Origin: Cynocephalus volans
Lineage: Eukaryota; Chordata; Mammalia; Dermoptera; Cynocephalidae
Assembly (NCBI RefSeq): GCF_027409185.1
Contig: NC_084467.1
Coordinates: 16,730,501-16,794,500 of the forward strand
Direction of reading: 5' to 3'
Length of the DNA stretch: 64,000 nucleotides
Both the position numbers and the translations under genes were made by a program. Below, piece by piece: positions 1 through 9,869 of the stretch (its first letter is position 1; the number at the start of each line of letters is the position of its first letter). The notes beneath the pieces are model-generated. The model saw only the letters and a list, made by a program, of their open reading frames with translations, made no database searches and had not been told where the DNA came from.

Positions 1-565
1 GGTCTGAAATCATCAGGAACCATATGCTGATCTGCACAGCACCACCCCTCAAGAAAATTCTGTCAAAAAAAGAGGCTCCCCTCATCAACTTCGGTCCTCA
101 GCCTCCTGTCAGTCCCCTTGTGGGTACCCCTCTCACTGCCCCCAGCCAGGAACTTCATGAAGTAGGAGCTCATAGGCCTCCCAGGTCCCGGGTTTGAGTC
201 TTCCTGAAACTGCTGATCATAACCACCTTCAGGGAAAACATTCACAGCATCTGTCTTTAGAGGGATGGTACAGCCTGGACAGGCTGGGTGAGTTTGCAGT
301 GGTGAAGATGGGGTGGGGAGGAGCTGGGATGAAGCCCCCACCTTATGGCATGGGAGGGGCTCTCCACATCTCAGAACTCCTAGGGCAGAGGCTGGGTAGA
401 TCCTGCTTTCCCCATGGCCCCGGCACCTGGCACACAGTAAGACTACTTCATGGAAAGGTGGTGGACACCCTGGGCCACCTGCAAGCTGTGGCAGCACTTC
501 CCAGACCTCCCCCCGCCCTTTGAGAGGAGGGGGTCTGCTCAGGAAGCAATCGCCTAGCCACCTAC
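1..565. other. RAP1GAP intron left of the GoLoco exon
   Basis: No further coding exon is visible here. The expected next exon (a run resembling TEEDYIPYPSVHE) is absent, so it lies outside the window. A short L2/MIR-like piece (cacctggcacacagtaag) is near 424-442. Confidence 0.6.
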
Positions 566-613
566 TTTGAGGGGTGGTGGGAAGGAGCATCGTTGTTCAT
601 CCATCCTGCTTCC
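566..613 (-). CDS. RAP1GAP: RAP1GAP coding exon, second half of GoLoco motif
   Basis: This 48-nt exon translates on the minus strand as GSRMDEQRCSFPPPLK, which I recognise as RAP1GAP. The RMDEQR core is the C-terminal part of the GoLoco motif, whose arginine contacts the nucleotide on G-alpha-i/o subunits and blocks GDP release. The acceptor is a pyrimidine tract ending in ttgcag (rc of 614-620) and the donor is gtaggt (rc of 560-565). Both boundaries are phase 0, so skipping would remove 16 residues without a frameshift. The next exon, which starts the RapGAP-domain side, is not found in positions 1-565. The methionine inside this exon could serve as a start only if the upstream exons are absent. 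Confidence 0.93.
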
Positions 614-1565
614 CTGCAAGAGAAAGCAACACCCCGTTACATCCCTCCCATGCCTGCAGCCAGGAGCTGCCTCCCCACCCTGTGGATGTGGGGGTGCTCC
701 CAAGGCAGGTGCTGGCCAGCAGGCTCCTCAGGCCTCTCGGAAGGGCTGCTGGCTGTCCTGGTGGTGACCTGGGCTGATGGAGGCGGGGGTAGCAGGGAGG
801 GGCTGGGGGCTCTGTGCGGGAATGCACGTGCCACTGGGAGTGGGGGCAGGGTGGTGTGCACATGCCTGTGTGTGAGTGGGAAGGGGGTACCTGTGTCTAC
901 ACAGATATGTGTGGGGGCGGTGGGGAGAGAGAGAGGTGGAGACAGAAAGACTAAGAGAAGCAGAGACACAGGAGGGGCAGGAGAGGGCAGGGTTTTGGAG
1001 GTTTCCAAGGATTGACCAAACCACCCCCTTGCCCACCTCCTGACATACACCCATGCAAAAAACAGACAAAGGTTGTAAGGCCAGGGCTAGACGGTAGAGG
1101 GTGGGCAGAAATCAAGCATGGCAGGCTGCACTCCAGTCTGCCTGGCTCATTAACACCTCCCCCACCTGCAGCACGGCCACTGCTGACAGGAGTCCTGGCA
1201 TCTGTCCTCTCTTCCTATTCTACATGGGGTCCTGCAGATGCCTCTTGTGGGGTAGGGGATGGTGGGATGGGGGGGTGAGGAGCTGACCCAGCTCTGCTGG
1301 GGACCTACACAGGGATGGGAGGTGGGAGCCTGGTTGGACCCCAGGATCAGAAAGAGGGTTGGCCACTACAGTCCCCATCCTCCACCCTGACCCCCAGATA
1401 GAGGACTATGGAAAAGGAGTTGCCACCACCTTCTCCTGACACGGTCTGCTGAGGGCTCATGGCCTGTCCTCAGAGAGGTATAGGGCTGGAGCTATATTAG
1501 GGGCCCCCAGCCCCAACCTCGCCACCTCTGTGGCTCCACAGAACAGGCTACAGAGCCATTCTCAC
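614..1565. other. RAP1GAP intron between the two GoLoco exons
   Basis: This GC-rich intron has no recognised gene. It contains a short TG-rich stretch near 850-915 and a purine-rich GA tract near 922-975. No young transposon was seen. Confidence 0.6.
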
Positions 1566-1601
1566 CTGCATCTTCTCAATCATCTCAAACAGATCTGTGT
1601 T
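1566..1601 (-). CDS. RAP1GAP: RAP1GAP coding microexon, first half of GoLoco motif
   Basis: This 36-nt exon translates on the minus strand as NTDLFEMIEKMQ. It supplies the hydrophobic helix of the GoLoco motif, which is completed by the exon at 566-613. The acceptor is ctctgttgcag (rc of 1602 onward) and the donor is gtgag (rc of 1561-1565). Both boundaries are phase 0. Known RAP1GAP proteins either include this whole segment behind a longer N-terminus or start at the internal methionine (MIEKMQ), which removes part of the GoLoco helix. The exon therefore decides whether the protein can bind G-alpha-i. It is joined in frame by two alternative upstream exons, 8211-8304 and 4039-4113. Confidence 0.94.
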
Positions 1602-2440
1602 CTGCAACAGAGATGGAGGAGGGTGAGGTCAGTCCCGAGGGTGCCCCCGCTGATCCTGCCAAGCCCCAGAAGAGACTCCACCCACTCCAGCCCTCCTGGT
1701 CCCCCCAACTCTGACCAACCACTGGGGCACCTGTCTAAGCAGCAAGAGGGAGGGGAGCGGGCATTGTGTCGTGGACCCGCAGAGTTTGACCAACTGCCAA
1801 GAGAGGTGAGCCCAAGGCCCATGGCCTGGGTCCTGAGCAGCCCACCCCACTGAGTCCTCTTCTCTCAGAGTGAGGAGGCTGCCGTCCTTGGGGAGGGACA
1901 GATCTCCCCTATGTCATAGCAAGGTTAGCAGTGCCAAGATCAGCACATGGACCCCTCAGAAGAGCCCCAGGTCCCAGCCCCTAGATAAGCCCAGCCGGGA
2001 TCCCCAGGAGGGCCTGTGATTCTACCCATCTCTCCCAAAGAGGGTGAGGCTCAGCAAACCCAGGCCACAGGCCACAGTTCAGACAGTCCACTGTCCCCCC
2101 AAACAGTGTGGGCTGGGGGGCTTTTGGGGGGAGAGGATGCTGGGATACCCATTAGCCCAACACCTTGTGCGAGCCCACACGCACTCTCCCATGCTCGGGC
2201 CAGCCTCTCCTAGGCTAGCCAGGGCACACGCAGAGTTAATCCGGCGTCTGCCAGCTGCACTTGGCAGTACTGGCCTCTCCAGCGCCAACTCCCTACGAGC
2301 CTTCCTGGAAGGCGGCATCCCTACTGGCTGGCGGGGCTGGGGGCTGGGCCTGGGAAGCCCCCAGAGCCTCCAGGATGGCGTCCCTCCCCCAACCCCTCCA
2401 AGGCTCAACTCAGGCGGCTCCTGCTGCCCAGCGGGGGGCA
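1602..2440. other. RAP1GAP intron, proximal part
   Basis: No exon was recognised. Near 2250-2269 the sequence ctgccagctgcacttggcag forms a 6-bp inverted repeat around a CAGCTG E-box, with possible NFI half sites. It is otherwise plain GC-rich intron. Confidence 0.5.
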
Positions 2441-3960
2441 CTGCCTGAGCTCACACACATGTGCTATGAAGTTGTGCACCAGGAAACACACACACACTCT
2501 CTCTCTCTCCCCCTCCTGCTCTCACACACACAGAGGCCTGCATGCCAATATTTAAACAGTCACTGCACCATGCATATGTTTTGTGTACCAAGAAAGCAAC
2601 ACACATGCACACACACGCACACAGATCCATGGCATCTGTGCACACTGGTTTTTAGACTCAGAGCTATACACCAACACACAAATAAACATGTTGGTATCCC
2701 GAGTTACACAACAGCACACCCACTCAAACACACACGGGTCCATGTACCATGAGAGAGACACACACAAATGCAAACCCACACCTGTGCAGGTCTGCACACA
2801 AGTAATTGCACATGAAGATATGCTAACACCATAAAACCATTCTCGTGTCTGAGACCAAGAAACACGATGACATGCGCTCACAGATAGAGGCAGACATGTC
2901 CAGGGACACTCAGACACAGAGCTCCCCTTTCCTCCCCATCAGGGTCACACACCCTGTGCAACAGACATGACAAACACTATGCCACAACAGTAAGGAGATT
3001 TCTGAGAAAAGGAAGAAGCACCGGGCAACTGCAGGAGCCGTTAATCCCGAAGGATGAGAGGCGCAGGCCTGAACCTCACACACAGCTCACACATGCACAC
3101 ACACACACACAGCGCCCTGTGTAAGGTCACGAGACACAGACACCCCAGGTGCACACTCAGAGGTCTGCCCACAGAGGCAAGACCCGCCCTGTAAAATCCA
3201 CCACAGGAGTCCACAGGAGAACCTGACCCACGGTCACCTATGCCACACCCAACACCTCTGAGTTTGGAAGAGACAATTCCACAGGCGGTTACAGCAGAAA
3301 CCACAAACACACACCTGCAGTCCAGGTGGACGAATGTGTCTGTCAACCCGACACACAGTACAACAACAACATTGGCATCTAGGCCTGGATCAGCCACACG
3401 ACCTCAGACTGGCACGGTCCCATAAAGACACAGTGATGAGGGGCATGTTAAGGCCCCCAAGGCACCCCACTCGGGGTAACCAAACATAGCTAGGAACAAT
3501 GAAATATGCCTTGCTGCGCCAGGAGTCACAGTCACACAAACACTGACACATGGTACTGTCACCCAGAGCGTACACACAGCAACAAGTAACACCCACAGTT
3601 ACAGCCTCACAGGGAGCAGCAGACGCCCTGACACATGGAGAAGGCTGTAAGTGATGTGGCCCAGATGGGTGCATCCCCGACATGACATGCAGAGCACCAC
3701 CACCAAGTTACAGGGCAACATTCACAATCCCCCCCAAAGCGGGCAGGGGAAGGGTAAAGTGCCCCGACAGTAGTTCACACACACACAGTGCCACTGCAGC
3801 CCAGAGCCACAGTGCCACCACGGGCAGTCAGTTCCGTGGACAGCTGCAGAAAGAGCCCCAAGGCCCGGGACCCCAGGGCAGGAGCGCGCCTGTGGCCTCC
3901 CAGAAGCTCACACACCCACCATGACCGAGCCTCGCACACCCGCCCCGGCTCGGGCACAGC
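2441..3960. repeat. Degenerate CA-rich low-complexity tract
   Basis: About 1.5 kb of interrupted cacac/acaca runs on the plus strand, with a cleaner (CA)n at about 3093-3112. It ends against the CpG island at 3.9-4.4 kb. In RAP1GAP pre-mRNA from the proximal promoter it would be read as a long GU-rich segment just after the first exon. The apparent open frames here are products of the biased composition. Confidence 0.8.
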
Positions 3961-4420
3961 TTGCCGGGCTCCGAGGAAGTCGAGCTGTCCCCGGTCCCAG
4001 GGACTCCCTCGGTCGGGCCGCCCGGCCCGGGTCCTCACCTGCCAGCCGGCCCCAGCAGGCAGCGAGCCCCTCCGCGGACGGCCGGGGGGCGCAGGGGGCC
4101 GCGGCTGCGCCATCCCGAGCCCGGCCCGGCCCCCGGCCCGGCCCCCGCCCCGGCGGCGCTTCAGCTGGCCCGGCCGGCTCCGGCCCGCGCGCGCCCCGGC
4201 CCGGGCCCCGCCGCGCCGAGCTCCGCGGTCCGGGCTCCCGGCGGCGACACCGCCTGCGCTGGGCTCGCCGGGCGGCCGGGCCGGAGGGGGCGGGGCGCCA
4301 GGTACGGGCGGCGCGGGGCGGGGCGGGGCTGCGGCGACCCGGGGCGGGGACACGGAGGCCCCGCCCCAGGCGAGGCCCGGCCCTTGGACCCCGGACACTG
4401 CGCCTGCGCACTCTGGTTGG
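3930..4420 (-). promoter_or_regulatory. RAP1GAP: CpG island, proximal RAP1GAP promoter
   Basis: The sequence is extremely GC- and CpG-rich, with tandem GC boxes (ggggcggggcggggc near 4315-4330) and an NRF1-like site tgcgcctgcgca at 4399-4410. It surrounds the alternative first exon ending at 4039. No TATA box is evident, as is usual for CpG-island promoters. The start site is not defined by sequence alone; I place it at roughly 4150-4300. Confidence 0.75.
4039..4113 (-). CDS. RAP1GAP: RAP1GAP alternative coding first exon (MAQPR N-terminus)
   Basis: Reading the minus strand, an ATG at 4113-4111 in strong Kozak context (G at -3, G at +4) opens a 25-codon frame beginning MAQPRPPAPPG and ending GAGWQ. 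The frame runs into a consensus donor CAG/gtgagg at 4039/4038. The coding length is 75 nt, so it joins the phase-0 exon at 1566-1601 in frame and would give a protein with a complete GoLoco motif behind a short Pro/Arg-rich leader. The 5' UTR continues upstream in the CpG island to an undefined start. Alternatively this exon is only 5' UTR and translation begins at MIEKMQ. The reading frame and donor are seen; its use is inferred. Confidence 0.65.
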
Positions 4421-4617
4421 AGCGCTGGGAGGTTTCGGCGCGTCTGGCTCTCCACGGGACCCTATCCCGGCTCTCCCAAGTGGTCCCCCACCCTTCCTTC
4501 TCCAGCTTGCCAGATGCTGGGTACCCCTCCTCAGGGCCTCAAGGGCGGGGTTCTTGAGACGGGCTGTGAAGCTGGGCAGGAAGAGGAGGGGGTTACCTTG
4601 GAGACGGAGGGCTTTTC

Positions 4618-4770
4618 TTGAGCACTTAATGCTGGGCCTTTCGCATGTCTCACCATCTCACCACAACCCAGGAGGTACAAATGTCATCCCCATTATACAG
4701 ATGAGAAAACTGATTTCAAGAGGTGAAATAGCTTGCCCAAGACCACACAGCTAGGAAAAGGCCGAACCGG
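4618..4770 (-). mobile_element. MIR SINE fossil
   Basis: Minus-orientation MIR core: gagcactta, catccccattatacagatgagaaaactg, then cttgcccaagaccacacagctag. Confidence 0.75.
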
Positions 4771-4984
4771 GAATCCAGGGAAAGGTCTGGAGCAGCTCTT
4801 TGGGGTCTCTCCCTTCCCTCCTCCTCACCACCCACTCAGAATGCTTGCCAGTGGCTGTCCTGTTCCCTACATTCCCTGCGCCCTAGCTGCCCCCCACCCT
4901 GAAAGAAACGGCCACAGAGCCTGGGGGGGGGGCTGCCAAGGTCTCATGGTATGGAAGAAAGGACTCAAGCAGACGTCAAGATTT

Positions 4985-5100
4985 GTGGGTTCTAGCTCAG
5001 AACTTCCTACAACTTGCTGAGTAGCCTTGAGTGAGTCCCCGCCATCTCTCAGTTTCCCCATCTGTAAAATATAAGACCTCTGCAGGCCCTTCCAGCTGAC
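4985..5100 (+). mobile_element. MIR SINE fossil
   Basis: Plus-orientation MIR core: ttgagtgagtcc followed by ctcagtttccccatctgtaaaat. Confidence 0.65.
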
Positions 5101-5468
5101 CCTGCAGTGTGTCCCTGGCCTGGTGTAGCTATTGTACAGCAGAGACAAGGCCAGGGCCTTGCCACCCCTCCTTTAGACAGATGTTGGGAAAGCGGCAAAT
5201 GCTTCCTGATCTGTGGCCAAGTCAACACCAGCTGTTGTGAATCCTGCAGGGTTGGGGCTGCTCAATAGCTCAGCGCCCGACCTCTCTGCAGCTTCCCAAA
5301 AAAGCTGCCAGCAGCTGCCCACCACCCTCCATCCCCAGGGCCAAGGGCTTCTAGAAGGAAGGTACTCTTCCCTCCTTGCCTCCCAGACCTGGCTCTGGGT
5401 CAGGTTCTGGCCTGGGGAGCCAGCGGGAACTCCAGAGATGTATGTTCCAGACAAGGAGTAGCTTTGGT

Positions 5469-5501
5469 TTTAATAATTAACAACAGCAAATATTGATTTA
5501 T
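5469..5501. promoter_or_regulatory. Candidate HNF1/ONECUT site pair
   Basis: TTTAATAATTAAC at 5469-5481 matches the HNF1 palindrome at 12 of 13 positions. AATATTGATTTAT at 5489-5501 fully matches the ONECUT (HNF6) consensus. The pair sits in an isolated AT-rich patch about 1.2 kb upstream of the proximal RAP1GAP start. Function is inferred from motifs only. Confidence 0.4.
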
Positions 5502-5599
5502 GCAGCCACTTCCAGGCCTGAGCGCTTCCGGGCACCCATCAAAATGCAGCCAGAGAAACATCCATTCCCACACTGCCCCCAGGGGAGGCGAGACCTGCT

Positions 5600-5920
5600 T
5601 GCCTCACTGGAGATGTGTGTGTGCCAAGTGGAGTAGAAGGTGTGCACACACGGGCGTGCAGCTGTATGTACGTGCGTGTGACTCCAAGACTGGATGTGGC
5701 TGTGTGCACATGGACATAGTGTGTTTCTGTGTGTATGGGAATACCTGGTATGTGTATTTGTGCAGTTTGTACATGTGTATCTCATGCATGTGTACATGTG
5801 CAAGTCTCTGAATATATTTACAGATATGTGAATGTGTCTATGTGTTTGGTGCCTAAGACTATGTCTCTGTACATAGGTGTGGGTAGGCTGTGTATGTACG
5901 TGTGTGCAGATTTCTGAATC
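5600..5920. repeat. Degenerate TG-rich tract
   Basis: Irregular tgtgtg/tgtatg runs on the plus strand, read as CA-rich in RAP1GAP pre-mRNA. There is no uniform repeat unit. Confidence 0.7.
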
Positions 5921-6049
5921 CCCAAGTGGAGAAACCCCTGAAAGGGACAGAGTGGGAGGTTACTGACTAGCTCAGTATCTGTACACACGTGGCTTCCCAA
6001 AGAGAAGGTAATGTCCCTTCTGGGTGTTCTGTCTAGCCCTGGAAATGTA

Positions 6050-6235
6050 ATGATGCTGATAACAGTTTAGCTTCCCGATTTCTACTTTCCAAAGTACTTT
6101 CACAATCATTGTCCCACTGCAAGCTGGCAAGGTGGACAGAGAAGGAACTGTCACCTCTATTTTACAGATGAAGAAACAGAGGCCCAGAGAGGGGCAGGGA
6201 TTTGCCCATTGGCACAGGGAGGTTACTTGCCCCTG
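6050..6235 (-). mobile_element. MIR SINE fossil
   Basis: The core reads tctattttacagatgaagaaacagaggcccagagag, preceded by a diverged tttcacaatcattgtccc segment. Confidence 0.75.
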
Positions 6236-6314
6236 GGACTAGTTCCACCTATGTTATAAATGTGCACAGTGTTAGGGGTACTGGGGGAGGAGGATGGAGA
6301 ATGTGTCACCAGCC

Positions 6315-6425
6315 TGGGTTCCTTCAGTCCGCTATTGGCTTTCTGGGAACCCCAGATGAATCACTCAATCTCTCTGGGCCCTGGCTCCCTCCCCTGTCAA
6401 AGGAGAATGATCCACAGACTGTGTC
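6315..6425 (+). mobile_element. MIR SINE fossil
   Basis: Diverged plus-orientation core around atgaatcactcaatctctctgggccctggctccctcccctgtcaaagg. Confidence 0.5.
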
Positions 6426-6599
6426 TTGATTCTCGGGTGGGGGTTGGCTGTTGGGATGGGGTGGTTTGGAGCCTGCCTTCTGGGCTGTGTTGGCACAAAT
6501 GGAGGCTTCTAGCTAGACTGGGTGGAGGCCAGGAAGTCTGAGGGGAGGTGGCTCAGCACTAATCCAAGAAGGCCAACCCCAGGCTGTCTGAGCAGGCAG

Positions 6600-6705
6600 G
6601 ACCCGGGAGAAGGGCTGCTCCAACCCTCATTTCCTACGGGAAGACTGAGGCCCAGGGAGGAGAAGCTATGGTCCAAGGGCACACAGCCCTCAGAGAGGAC
6701 CCAGG
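6600..6705 (-). mobile_element. MIR SINE fragment
   Basis: Fragment with ctcatttcctacgggaagactgaggcccaggga and ggtccaagggcacacagcc. Confidence 0.55.
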
Positions 6706-7024
6706 CCTCTTCCCCGGATGCTTAGGGGGAGAGGGGCTGGAAGCCTCTTTCATGAACCCAGCTGCTTGAGTGAGTGGCTACCATTGAGTCTCTCCCTTCC
6801 TGCCAAGCCCAAGGATCCACGTGGCCCAGTCTTGGGCTGTTGCCCAGGCAGAGAAAGCAGAAGAGGATCTCAGGAACCCTCTTCTGTTGCCACCAGCACC
6901 CCTACTTGGGACCCCCTTGGAGGTGGTGGTCCCACACAGGGACACCATTCCTTGGCCATCTGCCCTCCTGGCCTTGGAAAGGTGCCTGGCTCTTGTTCCA
7001 GGCCAGAGATCTGGGGGATGGGCC

Positions 7025-7180
7025 TGGTAGATACCCCCTCTGCTATTTCCTGGCTGTGTAACCTCAGAAAGACCACTTCACCTCTCTGAGCATCTGGATC
7101 TTCAATTAAAGAATGCCTACCACCCAAGGTCTGATGAAAAGACCAAGAGGCATGATGTCTGTGGACATGCTTCACAAATT
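7025..7180 (+). mobile_element. MIR SINE fossil
   Basis: Contains ttcctggctgtgtaacctcagaaagaccacttcacctctctgagc. Confidence 0.7.
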
Positions 7181-7208
7181 GCCAATTCTACTTCAAAAGT
7201 GAGGACCT

Positions 7209-7372
7209 GGGCCGGCCCTGTGGCTCACTCGGGAGAGTGCGGCACTGGTAGCGCCGAGGCCGCAGGTTTGGATCCTATATAGGGATGGCCAGTGCGCTCA
7301 CTGGCTGAGCATGGTGCGGACCACACCGTACCGAGGGTTGTGATCCCCTTACCGGTCAAAAAAAAAAAAAAA
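7209..7372 (+). mobile_element. CYN-type SINE, dimer, with target duplications
   Basis: Two tRNA-Ile-related units in tandem. The first starts ggccggccctgtggctcact; the second starts ggccagtgcgctcactggctg. They are followed by ccggtc and an A tail of about 19 nt. A 14-bp direct repeat (aaaagtgaggacct at 7195-7208 and 7373-7386) is an exact target-site duplication. There is no tRNA-unrelated body. The internal gcgccgaggccgc variant differs from the other copies in the window and suggests a distinct subfamily. Confidence 0.85.
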
Positions 7373-7434
7373 AAAAGTGAGGACCTATTACCCCATGTAT
7401 TAAAGAGGACATAAGGCCAGGCACTGGTCACGCA

Positions 7435-7640
7435 GCCTACATCTAATCTGTGTGACTTTGGGCAAGCAACTTAACCTCTTTGAGCCTTGATTTTTTCATC
7501 TGTAAAATGGGACTAATAATAGTAGCTATTGCATAGTACTTATAGTTCAAGGGTGAAATGATATACTGCATGTAAAGCATTAAGTACTCACCTGGCACAC
7601 AGTAAGTCTCAATAAATACTAGCAATTACTACTGGTATTT
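7435..7640 (+). mobile_element. MIR SINE, nearly complete
   Basis: Contains ctgtgtgactttgggcaagc, then cttgattttttcatctgtaaaatgggac, then ctggcacacagtaagtctcaataaat. Confidence 0.8.
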
Positions 7641-7679
7641 GATATTCTGCATAAGTTGTTCAGTTATTTATCTCTACTG

Positions 7680-7768
7680 GATGATGGCTGCTTGAGGGCA
7701 GGATCTCTGTCAGATTAGTAATCTGACAATGTTTGGCACAAAGCAGGTGCTGGGCAAACATTTGATTT
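7680..7768 (+). mobile_element. L2 LINE 3' end fragment
   Basis: The gcttgagggcaggatctctg ... tttggcacaaagcaggtgctgggcaaacat pattern matches the L2 3' terminus. Confidence 0.6.
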
Positions 7769-7930
7769 GGGTGATAACAACAATAATAGCCTCATTTATA
7801 GGGCTCTTACTCTGCCAGATATTATGCATGGACTGCTCTATCGGTGTTCTTTCATTTAATCCTCACAATGGCCCTATGAAGTGGGTACTATAATTGTACC
7901 TGGTTTACCGATAAGGAAACTGATGGGGAT
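7769..7930 (-). mobile_element. MIR SINE fossil
   Basis: Contains tttcatttaatcctcacaatggccctatgaagtgggtac and ccgataaggaaactga. Confidence 0.8.
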
Positions 7931-8210
7931 GTTGATAATGAAGAATAGCTGGTCGGCCAGTCTATTCCCAGCTGTTATGCTCAGATTAGCCCTAAGACCC
8001 TCCCTACCAACAGTTCTGCAGACCCTGGTTCTACCTTTAAGACTGTACAAGGCCCACCCAGGGGTCAGGAGTGGTACCCCCCTGGGGGCTAAACCCCAGC
8101 AGCATCTACCTGGACATTTGCCTCTGCCCCATACTCATTCTTAGGCATCTCCCAGCCCTGGGGGGAGGTTCCCCAAACCTGGGGTGGTAGGTATGGAGGG
8201 GGGCACTTAC

Positions 8211-8304
8211 CTTAGGGTACAGTGAAGCAGTATGGGAGGGAACTAAGTCCACTCGTGACAGGTCTAGTGCCTGAGGAAAGCGCTGGTTCTGCCCATCACT
8301 CCTC
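8211..8304 (-). CDS. RAP1GAP: RAP1GAP coding exon, long N-terminal isoform
   Basis: This 94-nt exon translates on the minus strand as (W)RSDGQNQRFPQ, then ALDLSRVDLVPSHTASLYPK. I recognise it as the N-terminal extension of long RAP1GAP isoforms. The acceptor is ttctcttctag with the first exon base at 8304. The donor is gtaag (rc of 8206-8210). The exon begins with the third base of a split Trp codon supplied by 27465-27500 and ends in phase 0, joining NTDLFEM at 1566-1601. Together with the two exons to its right it gives exactly 58 codons. No catalytic motif is present; the role is as an N-terminal leader upstream of GoLoco. Confidence 0.93.
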
Positions 8305-8714
8305 CTAGAAGAGAAAAAGAGTCTGAGGTCAGGGAAAGCCCCAGGTTGGGAGATTTAGGAACTCTGGGAGGAAGAGTCACTCTCAAGCTGGGGGATAGGA
8401 AGGGGGACAGATTTCATGGAGGAGAGGGTTCTGAGTTCCCCAGAAGAAGGGAGAAGAGGGGCTTCCTGAGCAAGGCTGCCAGACTGTCCCTCCCCAGAGA
8501 TCAGAGATGTGGACAGGGTCTCCCTAAGCTCTCCATTAGGGTTCCAGCCAAGAGAACGTCCTCAGCCCATTCTGCAGATGAGTAGACTGAGGGAGGGGGC
8601 AGTGAGGGTTGCTGTAGAGGGCTGAGCCTCCTGGACTGAGCAGGGTACCCTAGCCTCTGTAGACTCCTCCCAGAGCCTTCAGGAAGACAGCAGCCTTAGG
8701 ACTGAGAGGCCATC

Positions 8715-8905
8715 CAGGCTGCTACTAATACTAATGACAATAACGATAACTGACACTCATAGGGCCTATGCTAGGCCCTGTACTGAGCCCTCTCCAGACC
8801 TGAGGTCGTGGACTCCTCACCACGTGGATGAGGACCTGGATGCATGAGGGGTTCACACAGCCGGTCAGCAGCGGAGCTGGCATCTGCATGAGACCTGTCT
8901 GACTC
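8715..8905 (-). mobile_element. MIR SINE fossil
   Basis: Begins gataactgacactcatagggcctatgctaggccctgtactgagc and ends with cacacagccggtcagcagcggagctgg. Confidence 0.75.
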
Positions 8906-9499
8906 CAAGCCCACACCCACACCCCTCCTTCAGGAAAGAAAGCAGGCCTGGTGAGGGTGAAGTCAGCTTCTGTCACCCTAGAAAGCTTGCCGAGGCCACC
9001 TCTGGGGTCAGGGTAAGGAAGTGCCCAGTGGCTCCTGGGATCCAGGGAGCCCAGGCCGGGTGAGCAGGCCTGGCTTCCGCCGGCTGCCTAGGGCCACCCT
9101 GACGTGGCTGCACCCCTGCCCAGGTCCCATCCAGCAAGGCTAGTCCCTGGCGGGTGAGTCATTGGGGCTGCCAGATGATCCTCAGTGGCTTACGGGGAGC
9201 TTGAGTCAGGCAGTGCTGGGACTGCCACGCCCCAAGAGGGGAAGGGCCCACAGGAATCTGGGCCAAGAAAGAGATCGAGGAAGTTCTGAGCCTCCTCCTG
9301 ACTCCCAGCTCCTCCAGGAAGAGAAACGACTCAGGAGCCATCCACAGCCCTTCTTGGGCACCAGAGGCCTTCCCACCTCCCAGGGGTGCTGGCATCTTAA
9401 AAGAGGGGATGGGCACAGCCATCCTTAACCAAAAGGATGGATACGATGGCAGTAGCACTTCAAGCCGTGACATCAGTGTGGGGGAAGGATTCTCAGGCA

Positions 9500-9710
9500 C
9501 TTATTGGCTATGTGAGCTTCAGTCAGTGACACAGCCCCTCACAGACTCAGTTTCCAAAAAAATTCATCACAGAGCCTGAGCAGCTCATAGGAACTCCCTC
9601 AATGAATACTTCCACATTCGTCCACCTACAGTAAACCCTGGTTCCCCAAGTTAGGGCCCCATTAAATATCTGTTGAATGAGTGAATGAATGAATGAACGT
9701 TGGCAGTGGG
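9500..9710 (+). mobile_element. MIR fragment followed by L2-type tail
   Basis: Positions 9500-9560 carry a short MIR piece (cacagactcagtttcc). Positions 9655-9700 carry an L2-like end, attaaatatctgttgaatgagtgaatgaatgaatg. Confidence 0.55.
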
Positions 9711-9869
9711 GAGTCTTCGAAGATTTGTGAGCAAGGGAATGTCCTAAACACAGGTTCCTGGGGATTTCAAGGTGTGCTAACATGGGGAGAGACTGGAGAT
9801 GGGGTGGGGGGACTAGAGAGAGGCCCTTAGAAATAGTTCAGGAAAATTCCATTGAGGCTCCCATGGGGA

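Noticed and set aside
2441-3960. Possible CRISPR-like or minisatellite array
   Set aside because: The CA runs have no constant repeat or spacer length. The genome is mammalian.
3775-4754. Long overlapping open frames in the 4-kb CpG island on both strands
   Set aside because: They are composition artefacts. Only the 25 codons at 4039-4113 have a start, a donor and a frame that fits RAP1GAP.
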